Part shown: positions 7,093 through 12,679 of the stretch, in pieces
Position numbering within the stretch: the stretch's first letter is position 1
Layout of the letters: each line of letters opens with the position of its first letter
From: Thermoplasmata archaeon
Lineage (GTDB): Archaea; Thermoplasmatota; Thermoplasmata; Lutacidiplasmatales; UBA184
Direction: 5' to 3'
Length of the DNA stretch: 12,679 bases
Assembly (NCBI GenBank): GCA_022749905.1
Contig: JAKIWU010000027.1
Coordinates: 1 to 12,679, forward strand
Notes under the pieces: generated by a model
Seen by the model: only the letters and a program-made list of their open reading frames with translations
What the model was told of the DNA's origin: nothing
The model's database searches: none
Program-made: the position numbers and the translations under genes

Positions 7093-7099
7093 GCTTATC
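7093..7099 (+). promoter_or_regulatory. GCTTATC promoter box of the MFS gene
   Basis: GCTTATC is centred 26-27 nt before the ATG at 7123, the spacing for a leaderless archaeal transcript. It supports choosing 7123 rather than the far-upstream ATG at 6979. Confidence 0.5.
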
Positions 7100-7122
7100 G
7101 CCCCGCCACGTTCCCCCGGACA

Positions 7123-8406
7123 ATGCTCGCGAGCGCCACGGAGCGGCCGGAAGGAGAGGTTCCGCTCCTGCAGCGTCGGGGGTTCGTCCTGCTGTTCAGC
7201 GCGGGCCTCGTCTCGGGGGTCGGATTCGCCGTCGCCGAGATCTGTCTCGTCTGGATCATCTTCGCGACCACGCACTCCGCCTGGGACATCGCGCTCTACG
7301 GGCTCTCCGGCGCCCTCGCAGCCGTGGCGTTCAGCCTCGTCGGCGGCGCCCTGACGGACCGGTACGACCGGCGGCGCCTGATGATCCTTTCCGATTACGT
7401 GCGATCGGCCGCGATCGCGGCTCTCCTGGTCATCCTCTGGGAGTGGGGCTTCGTCCTCGCTGCGGTCCTGGCCAGCAATGTCGTCTTCGCGGCCTTCGCG
7501 ACGATCTTCGGACCCGCGGAACAGACCTACCTACCGACCGTCGTCGGCGAGGAGAAGCTCGCGCAGGCGAACGGATGGGTGAGCTCTTCGCGTTCGGCCG
7601 CACTGTTTGTCGGCAGCGCGCTCGGAGGCGCCCTCATCGTGGCCGTCGGACCCCTCCTCGGGCTCTTGTTGGACGCCGGGACACTCGCCGTTTCGGGAAG
7701 CCTGATCTTCTTGTTGCCGGCCTCCCCGCCGCGCGTCGCCTCCCTCCCGAGACTGGTCCGAGGTGTGCGGGGGTTCCTCACGGAGATCGGGGGCGGGATC
7801 GACTGGCTCGCGTCGAATCTCGCCTGGCTCGAGCTCACCGTTTCCGCTGGTTTCTTCAATTTCTTCTCGGCCATGACCAACACGTTCCTCGTCGTTTTCG
7901 CGAGCGTCCTCCTTCATGGAAACGCCCTCGTGTTCGGGAGCCTCCTTGCCGCGATCGTCGCAGGTCAGGGCACGGGCGCCTTACTGGTCGGGCGTTCGGG
8001 AGCGCTCCGGTACGCCGGGTGGGCGTGGCTCCTACCGTACGGCGTGGTGTCCGGTCTTTTGCTTCTCGCCCTCGCCCTCGTTCCCGTCTGGCCCTTTGCG
8101 CTCGCGATGATCGCGCTCCTCGGGCTCGCCCAGGGATTCTCGGGCACGACGTGGTTGACCGCAGCCCAACTCATGGTCCCGAAGGAGATCCAGGGCCGGT
8201 ACTTCGGGATCGACAGCCTCGGAAGCTGGATGATCATCCCCCTCGCCCAAATTGCCGGAGGTGTGCTCGTGGGAAGTGTCGGGATCGGCACGACCTACCT
8301 GATCGCTGGGATCACGTGGACCCTCACGGGCGTTCTGTTCATCCTTCCGAGTTCCTTGCGACGCCTACGGTACCGTGCGCCAAACCCGGTCGTACCAGGT
8401 GCGTAG
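7123..8406 (+). CDS. MFS transporter, MFS_3/EntS-like exporter family
   Basis: This 427-residue polytopic inner-membrane transporter has about 12 hydrophobic segments. The cytoplasmic loop 2-3 signature GGALTDRYDRRRLM (74-87) is the major facilitator motif A. The later VPKEIQGRYFGIDSLGSW followed by a Gly-rich helix (AQIAGGVLVG) matches the second-half motif of the MFS_3 group, which includes enterobactin exporter EntS and macrolide exporters. This points to proton-driven efflux of a small molecule; the substrate is unknown. The start is ATG at 7123, set by the GCTTATC box 26 nt upstream. An extension to 6979 would add a 48-residue Arg/Ser/Pro-rich leader overlapping the hydrolase start, which is unlikely. 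It is divergent from the hydrolase, a pairing that could reflect joint handling of a toxic compound (inference). Confidence 0.9.
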   Translation: MLASATERPEGEVPLLQRRGFVLLFSAGLVSGVGFAVAEICLVWIIFATTHSAWDIALYGLSGALAAVAFSLVGGALTDRYDRRRLMILSDYVRSAAIAALLVILWEWGFVLAAVLASNVVFAAFATIFGPAEQTYLPTVVGEEKLAQANGWVSSSRSAALFVGSALGGALIVAVGPLLGLLLDAGTLAVSGSLIFLLPASPPRVASLPRLVRGVRGFLTEIGGGIDWLASNLAWLELTVSAGFFNFFSAMTNTFLVVFASVLLHGNALVFGSLLAAIVAGQGTGALLVGRSGALRYAGWAWLLPYGVVSGLLLLALALVPVWPFALAMIALLGLAQGFSGTTWLTAAQLMVPKEIQGRYFGIDSLGSWMIIPLAQIAGGVLVGSVGIGTTYLIAGITWTLTGVLFILPSSLRRLRYRAPNPVVPGA

Positions 8407-8718
8407 TTCCGGTCGATCTCGGATCAAGAACGGAGATGGGACCCCTTCCCGATCGATTCTCACAGGACCACGCCGGGACGCGGATGTCCCCTGAGCGCCG
8501 GCCCGGCATCGTCGGTCTACGGCCGCAGCCCACCCCCCCGGGATTCGCATCGACCGCGCCCTCCGGGGCTTGTCGGCGAGGTCGCCCCCGGACGGACGAC
8601 CCGCGTTCGTACGCGATCCGGGACGTCGCCGCGTCCGAACGTCCTCCCGTAGAGCCGAACGAGCCGTTCCGACCCCCACGATGGCGTCCGAGGTGAGCTT
8701 CCGATGGGAGGCGGGGCA
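8407..8718. other. 312-bp region without a convincing gene
   Basis: Between the MFS stop and the tRNA 3' end only Arg/Gly/Pro-rich open frames occur on both strands, with none of the residue balance of the real genes. I see no ribosome site or TATA box. I compared it by eye with conserved parts of SRP RNA and RNase P RNA and found no match. A C-run near 8530-8538 is the most biased spot. It may hold 3' untranslated sequence of two converging transcripts. Confidence 0.4.
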
Positions 8719-8824
8719 CGCCCGTGCTGGGATTCGAACCCAGGTCTGAGGCTCCGCAGGCCTCTAGGATAATCCAGTGCAGCGAGCCGGATTGGGTACC
8801 GTCTCGAAGCTACCCCACACGGGC
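8719..8824 (-). tRNA. tRNA-Arg(GCG), interrupted by a D-loop intron
   Basis: On the minus strand the acceptor strands GCCCGTG (8818-8824) and CACGGGC (8720-8726) pair perfectly, with G73 at 8719 and no encoded CCA. The T-arm is CTGGG-TTCGAAT-CCCAG. The anticodon arm is GAGGC-CTGCGGA-GCCTC with U33 and anticodon GCG (8755-8757), reading CGC/CGU. The variable loop AGAC has 4 nt. The D-arm is canonical only if 31 nt are removed: then U8, G9, GGGU, a loop AGCUUGGAUUA with G18G19 and A20, and UCCU follow, giving a 75-nt mature tRNA. A20, C35 and a purine discriminator are known arginine identity features. A possible TATA box (CTTTTGTA on the minus strand) lies at 8867-8874. Confidence 0.92.
8777..8807 (-). 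other. 31-nt noncanonical tRNA intron in the D-loop (between U17 and U17a)
   Basis: The intron folds into an inner helix CGAGACGG / CCGGCTCG (one A-G mismatch) around loop TACCCAAT. Next to it the 5' exon GUAG pairs with intron CUGC to give a 4-bp helix, flanked by 3-nt bulges CUU and ACU on opposite strands. This is the bulge-helix-bulge arrangement cut by archaeal splicing endonuclease, with cleavage 2 nt into each bulge. The outer exon helix cannot form (G against G), so the motif is of the relaxed type. Confidence 0.85.
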
Positions 8825-8866
8825 ACGAAGACCGGGTCCCTGCCTCGGTGTCGGAGAAACGCCCTC

Positions 8867-8874
8867 TACAAAAG
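8867..8874 (-). promoter_or_regulatory. possible TATA box of the tRNA-Arg gene
   Basis: CTTTTGTA on the minus strand is centred about 46 nt before the mature tRNA 5' end, predicting a 5' leader of about 20 nt for RNase P to remove. Confidence 0.35.
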
Positions 8875-8907
8875 GGTGGGGGACCCGGGCTCTCCCTCGA
8901 AATCGCA

Positions 8908-8915
8908 GTTTAGTA
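8908..8915 (+). promoter_or_regulatory. possible TATA box of the gatD-gatE unit
   Basis: GTTTAGTA is the most AT-rich octamer before gatD, centred about 42 nt upstream of the ATG at 8953, predicting a leader of about 16 nt. It is divergent from the tRNA promoter within a 128-bp gap. Confidence 0.4.
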
Positions 8916-8952
8916 CCTCGACCTCTGTCCGACCCTCGAGCCGGCGCACCCC

Positions 8953-10269
8953 ATGTCGTCCGAGGAGATTCCAACCGATCCGTGGGAGATGGTCCGCGGA
9001 CTTCCCATGGATCGTGGAATCGAGATCCGAACGCCGGACGGTCGCGCGTGGACGGGCACCCTCGTCCCGTCCCACGAGTTCTCCGGCGATCGCATCGTCC
9101 AGCTGAAACTCGCGAGCGGATACAACATCGGTGTTCGGCTCGGCCGTCAGGACACGGTGCGCGTGCTCGACCCCCGCCGAGACGCCTCGCCCCCATCGAC
9201 TCCCTTGCCGCTGCGCGCCACGCCACCCCCGGACGGCTGGGTCGCGCTCTTGACCACCGGGGGAACGATCGCCTCACGCGTGGACTATCGAACGGGGGCG
9301 GTGCGACCCGTCCGAGACGAACGGGAGATCCTTGGGTTCTACCCCGACCTCGAACGGGACGGACCCGTCCGCGTGATCCCGGTGACCGATCGTCTGAGCG
9401 AGGAGATCGGTCCGGCGGACTGGCTCGCGATCGCCGACAAGATCGTCGCGGTGTTTCGCGAGGGTGCGGTCGGGGTCGTGGTCGCCCACGGGACCGACAC
9501 CCTGGCGTTCACCGCAGCCGCCCTCGCCTTCCTCCTCGAGGATCTTCCCGGGCCCGTCGTGGCCGTCGGGGCCCAGCGCTCGCCGGATCGCCCGTCATCG
9601 GATGGGTTCACCAATCTCGCCGAGGCGGTACGCTTGGCGCGACACGCAAACCTCGCGGAGGTGGTCGTGCTCATGCACGAGGGGATGTCGGACAATCGAT
9701 TCTCGATCCACCGGGCGACCCGGGTGCGCAAGATGCATTCCAGCGAACGGGGGGCCTTCCGAACGCGGAACGGGCCACCCCTCGGAACGATCATTGACGG
9801 CGCGATCACGCTCGGGACGGACGTGCGCCCGCGCGCGCCCGGGGCCGCCCGTGTGCCCACGCGGCTCGACGGGAAGGGCGAGCTCCTCTGGTTTCACCCC
9901 GGACTCGAGCCCGAACGCGCTCGCCGCCAAGCCGAGGGGCTGCGGGGCCTCGTCATCGCGGGGACCGGCCTCGGACACATCAGTCTCGCCCATCTGCCCT
10001 GGATTCGCGAGGCGATCGAGCACGGCGTCGTGGTCGTGATGACCACCCAGTGCCTGGAGGGCAACGCGGACCCGTACGTCTACGCGACCGGCCGCGAACT
10101 CCTGAAGGCGGGCGTCGTCTACGCCGGTGACCTCCTCCCCGAGACCGCGTTCGTCAAGCTGCTCTGGGCTCTCGGGAGGGCCGAGGATCCGAAAGAGGTC
10201 GGTCGCCTGATGCTCGCCGACCGCGCCGGCGAGTTCGAGCCGCGCCACCCGGCGATGGATCCCGGATGA
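8953..10269 (+). CDS. gatD: Glu-tRNA(Gln) amidotransferase subunit D
   Basis: This 438-residue asparaginase-like subunit hydrolyses an amide donor (Asn or Gln) and passes ammonia to GatE to convert Glu-tRNA(Gln) to Gln-tRNA(Gln). Residues 1-80 form the small N-terminal beta domain typical of GatD and absent from plain asparaginases (GYNIGVRLG near 56-64). The amidase core follows, with LLTTGGTIASRVDY (99-112, catalytic Thr), VVAHGTDTLAFTAAAL (176-191, second catalytic Thr181 and Asp182), RSPDRPSSDG (209-218) and VRKMHSS with the catalytic Lys260. The C-terminal domain holds TTQCLEGNADPYVYATG (364-380). Length matches the family. Its stop overlaps the gatE start by 4 nt (ATGA). The GatD-specific N-terminal domain and the gatE neighbour exclude a simple L-asparaginase. 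Confidence 0.97.
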   Translation: MSSEEIPTDPWEMVRGLPMDRGIEIRTPDGRAWTGTLVPSHEFSGDRIVQLKLASGYNIGVRLGRQDTVRVLDPRRDASPPSTPLPLRATPPPDGWVALLTTGGTIASRVDYRTGAVRPVRDEREILGFYPDLERDGPVRVIPVTDRLSEEIGPADWLAIADKIVAVFREGAVGVVVAHGTDTLAFTAAALAFLLEDLPGPVVAVGAQRSPDRPSSDGFTNLAEAVRLARHANLAEVVVLMHEGMSDNRFSIHRATRVRKMHSSERGAFRTRNGPPLGTIIDGAITLGTDVRPRAPGAARVPTRLDGKGELLWFHPGLEPERARRQAEGLRGLVIAGTGLGHISLAHLPWIREAIEHGVVVVMTTQCLEGNADPYVYATGRELLKAGVVYAGDLLPETAFVKLLWALGRAEDPKEVGRLMLADRAGEFEPRHPAMDPG

Positions 10270-12140
10270 AAGCGGGCCTCGAGGTTCACCAGCAGCTCGC
10301 CACCGGGAAGCTCTTCTGCGACTGCAACGCCGAGCTCTCCGAAGAGGTCGTGGCCCGGATCACGCGAACGCTGCGCGCCACGGGGGGCGAAAACCACGCG
10401 GTCGACGCAGCGGCCCTCTTTCAAGCCGGTCGCGGGCTCACCTACCACTACGAGGCGACCCCCACGAGCTGCCTCATCGAGCTCGACGAGGAGCCTCCGC
10501 ACCCCATCAACCCCGAGGCGGTCGATGTCGCGCTCACGATGGCGCTGCTTCTGCGTGCCCATCCCGTCGACGAGATCGAGGTCATGCGCAAGATCGTCGT
10601 CGACGGATCGAACACCGCCGGATTCCAACGCACCGCCCTCGTCGCCGTCGACGGGTCGATCGAGGTGGGCGAGCGCACCTACTCGATCCCGTCGATCTGC
10701 CTCGAGGAGGACGCGGCGCGCAAGGTCGGCGAGGCCGAGGGAGCGATCACGTTCCGCCTCGACCGCCTCGGGATTCCGCTGATCGAGATCGCCACCGGCC
10801 CCGAGATCCGGGACGGCGCCGAGGCGCGTGCCGTTGCCGAGGCGATCGGGGCGTTGCTGCGTTCCACGAGGAAGGTTCGCCGCGGCATCGGCTCGATCCG
10901 GGAAGATCTCAACGTCTCCATCGAAGGTGGATCCCGGGTCGAGATCAAGGGCGTCCAGGAGCTGCGCCTGATCCACAAATACCTCGAAGAGGAGGCTGCC
11001 CGCCAGACGGCGCTCCTCGCCCTCGGGAAGGAGCTCGGGCTCCGGCAGGCTCGGGTCCCAGAGGTCCCCCCCGTCGACGTCACGGAGATCGTGCGTCCGA
11101 CCAGCGAGGGGCCCATCGCCACGATCCTGAAGCAGGGGGGCAGGGCGATGGCGTGTCCCCTTCCGGGCTTCGGCGGACTCCTCTCCCCGAACGGTTCGTC
11201 GAGCCATCGCTTGGGGCGCGAGCTTGCCGACCATGTCAGGGCCGTCGGCCTCCGCGGCCTCCTGCACTCCGACGAGCTCCCTTCGCAGGGGATCGGCGAA
11301 GCGGTCGCCGCAACGATTCGGACCGCTCTTGGCCTCTCGGGCGGGACCGATGCGTTCGTCCTGATCGCCGGCGGCGAACCGCGGATCCTGCAGGCCGCGA
11401 TCCGGGTGATCCAGCAACGTGCTCAGGCTGCCCTCGAAGGCATTCCCCCCGAGACGCGAGACCCCTTGCCCGACGGCCGGAGCCGGTACTCGCGTCCGCT
11501 GCCCGGTCGCGATCGGATGTACCCGGAAACCGACGTCCCCCCGATTCCGGTCACCCGCGAGCGTGTCGCGCGCCTGAAGGCGAGCCTTCCGGCGCCGCCG
11601 GCAGAGATCCTCGCGCGGCTGCGCCGATCGTACGGTCTCTCCGACGAGATGGCGCGCCAAGTCCTGCGCTCCGGGGAGGAGGAACGGTTCGAGCTTTTGG
11701 TTTCGAAGGGTCGGTCCCCGGGGGCCGTCGCTCGGCTCCTGACCCAAGAGCTCCCGGCACTCGCGGAGAGTGGGCAACCCGCGTCGGCCGGCTTCGCGAT
11801 CGAGACCCTCGACGAACTCCTGCGATCCGTTGAGGCGGGGACATTCGCGAAGGAGGGGGTCCCGAAGATCCTCACCGAACTCGCCGCTGGGGCTCGCTCG
11901 GTGCCCGACGCCGCCGCGCGCGCGGGTCTTTCGGACCCGGGCGCGATCGATCTGCCCTCCCTCGCGGAGGCGCTCGTGACCCGCAACGCCGACTTGGTTC
12001 ACAAGCGGGGGTCGGACGCCCTCGGGCCTCTGATGGGCGACCTCATGCGAGAGGTCCGGGGGCGACGCGATGGCCAGGAAGTGGCGACGGCACTCCGGGA
12101 GGCACTGCGCCGCTTCCTCCAGAAGGATCCTTCGACGTGA
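10266..12140 (+). CDS. gatE: Glu-tRNA(Gln) amidotransferase subunit E
   Basis: This 624-residue GatB-related subunit binds and phosphorylates Glu-tRNA(Gln) and amidates it with ammonia from GatD; GatDE is restricted to archaea. The kinase/transamidase cradle fills about residues 1-270: GLEVHQQL (4-11), FCDC (C18, C20), DGSNTAGFQRT (113-123), LDRLGIPLIEIATGPEI (165-181) and EDLNVSIEGGSRVEIKGVQEL (about 217-237). A GAD-type insert like that of bacterial AspRS spans about 270-375 and marks GatE rather than GatB. A helical tail domain runs from about 480 to the end. The ATG at 10266 overlaps the gatD stop, and no in-frame start lies just upstream. The protein opens directly on the first motif, so its N-terminus is some residues shorter than many homologues. 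Translational coupling to gatD is likely. Confidence 0.97.
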   Translation: MKAGLEVHQQLATGKLFCDCNAELSEEVVARITRTLRATGGENHAVDAAALFQAGRGLTYHYEATPTSCLIELDEEPPHPINPEAVDVALTMALLLRAHPVDEIEVMRKIVVDGSNTAGFQRTALVAVDGSIEVGERTYSIPSICLEEDAARKVGEAEGAITFRLDRLGIPLIEIATGPEIRDGAEARAVAEAIGALLRSTRKVRRGIGSIREDLNVSIEGGSRVEIKGVQELRLIHKYLEEEAARQTALLALGKELGLRQARVPEVPPVDVTEIVRPTSEGPIATILKQGGRAMACPLPGFGGLLSPNGSSSHRLGRELADHVRAVGLRGLLHSDELPSQGIGEAVAATIRTALGLSGGTDAFVLIAGGEPRILQAAIRVIQQRAQAALEGIPPETRDPLPDGRSRYSRPLPGRDRMYPETDVPPIPVTRERVARLKASLPAPPAEILARLRRSYGLSDEMARQVLRSGEEERFELLVSKGRSPGAVARLLTQELPALAESGQPASAGFAIETLDELLRSVEAGTFAKEGVPKILTELAAGARSVPDAAARAGLSDPGAIDLPSLAEALVTRNADLVHKRGSDALGPLMGDLMREVRGRRDGQEVATALREALRRFLQKDPST

Positions 12141-12679
12141 CGGTGGCGCGGCGTCGTTCGATGGGACGGACGGCTCGCGCGCTCCGTACCGTTGTCACCG
12201 ATATCGACGGAACCCTCACCGATCGGGACCGCCGGCTCGACCCGCGAGCGATCGAGGCGATCCGGCGGCTCGAGGCGAGAGGGATTCCCCTCGTCCTCGC
12301 GACCGGCAACGTCCTCCCGGTCGCGCTCGCGATCCATCGGTGCCTCGGGCTCTCCTCGCCGATCGTCGCCGAGAACGGGGGCTTGGTCTACTGGCCAGAG
12401 GGACGCGGCGGGAGGATCGACCGACGATCACGCCGCAGCCTGGCCCTTGCAGCGTTTCGGAGACTCCGGGCCTCCGGGCTTCCGGTGCGGCGGCTCTTCA
12501 CGGATCGATGGCGCGAGACCGAGGTCGCGATCGAGCCCACGGTGAGCCTCCGGAAGATCCGAACGGAGCTCGCAGGCTCACCTCTCATCGTGGAGTCCAC
12601 CGGCTTCGCGATCCACATCATGGACGCGCGCGGGGGGAAGCTGCCCGCCACTCGAGCGGTGCTCGCGCGCTTCGGTCTC
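12137..12679 (+). CDS. archaeal-type phosphoglycolate phosphatase (HAD), 3' end outside the window
   Basis: 181 codons are visible before the edge. HAD motif I is VVTDIDGTLTD (nucleophile D22, acid D24), motif II is LATGN, and AENGG follows, as in the archaeal phosphoglycolate phosphatase/sucrose-phosphatase-like group typified by Thermoplasma TA0175. The cap region lies about residues 80-160, and GGKLPATRAVL probably supplies the motif III lysine. Family members dephosphorylate 2-phosphoglycolate or related sugar phosphates; other substrates of this HAD-IIB group remain possible. The GTG at 12137 overlaps the gatE stop (GTGA) in the same style as the gatD/gatE junction. An in-frame ATG at 12161 is the alternative start and would drop eight residues. 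The last HAD motif with its Mg2+-binding Asp lies beyond the edge. Confidence 0.8.
   Translation, partial: MTVARRRSMGRTARALRTVVTDIDGTLTDRDRRLDPRAIEAIRRLEARGIPLVLATGNVLPVALAIHRCLGLSSPIVAENGGLVYWPEGRGGRIDRRSRRSLALAAFRRLRASGLPVRRLFTDRWRETEVAIEPTVSLRKIRTELAGSPLIVESTGFAIHIMDARGGKLPATRAVLARFGL

Noticed and set aside
6979..7122. 48-residue N-terminal extension of the MFS protein
   Set aside because: It would overlap the divergent hydrolase start and its promoter, is low-complexity Arg/Ser/Pro, and the TATA-like box supports a start at 7123.
5845..7275. 476-residue minus-strand frame ending in the DUF4242 protein
   Set aside because: Only the last 82 residues from the ATG at 6093 resemble a protein; the upstream part is out of frame with the hydrolase and Arg-rich.
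8526..8560. Possible second tRNA T-arm (CCCGGGATTCGCATCG)
   Set aside because: The loop does not fit the conserved TTCGAAT-type sequence and no acceptor or anticodon arm accompanies it.
6333..8696. 787-residue open frame on the plus strand across the hydrolase and MFS genes
   Set aside because: Arg/Pro-rich shadow of two real genes in other frames; no family features.
10119..12002. 627-residue open frame antisense to gatE
   Set aside because: The sense strand is unmistakable GatE with complete motifs; the antisense frame is a compositional artefact.
1..12679. CRISPR array, insertion sequence, phage or defence island
   Set aside because: No regularly spaced repeats, transposase or integrase motifs, terminal inverted repeats or nuclease/toxin genes were found; the genes are ordinary chromosomal families.

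Overview
The window is about 12.7 kb of GC-rich archaeal chromosome. The archaeal signs are: gatD and gatE, the archaea-specific Glu-tRNA(Gln) amidotransferase pair, side by side and overlapping; an archaeal-type phosphoglycolate phosphatase at the right edge; a tRNA gene with no encoded CCA and a bulge-helix-bulge type intron; and TATA-like boxes about 25-27 nt upstream of start codons, which fits leaderless transcription. The GC-rich style, the CxxC zinc-ribbon protein with a polyproline linker and the Ser/Thr-rich surface protein with a proline-rich cytoplasmic tail suggest a mesophilic or soil-type Thermoplasmatota lineage. That placement is inference. No phage, IS or CRISPR signature was seen.

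Layout. A small zinc-ribbon/helix protein (+, start at 243) converges on a two-gene minus-strand unit: an MBL-fold hydrolase followed by a class III PLP aminotransferase. Across a 205-bp divergent promoter region lies a 755-residue secreted, membrane-anchored surface protein (+). It converges on a second minus-strand pair, a DUF4242 (SCO4226-like) small protein followed by a six-TM membrane protein. Next is a minus-strand alpha/beta hydrolase interrupted by one in-frame TGA. It is divergent from a 12-TM-type MFS exporter (+), and the two promoters carry the same 7-nt box in opposite orientation. A 312-bp stretch without a convincing gene leads to a minus-strand tRNA-Arg(GCG) whose D-loop is split by a 31-nt intron. 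Divergent from the tRNA is the plus-strand unit gatD-gatE-phosphoglycolate phosphatase (the last cut by the window edge), with 4-nt ATGA and GTGA overlaps.

How the genes work together. GatDE converts Glu-tRNA(Gln) to Gln-tRNA(Gln), and the nearby tRNA-Arg adds to a translation-related right half. The left half is a mix of metabolic, transport and envelope genes without a clear shared pathway. I found no multi-gene defence or mobile system. The most unusual items are the D-loop tRNA intron with a relaxed splice motif, the single-nonsense hydrolase, and the mirrored promoter boxes.
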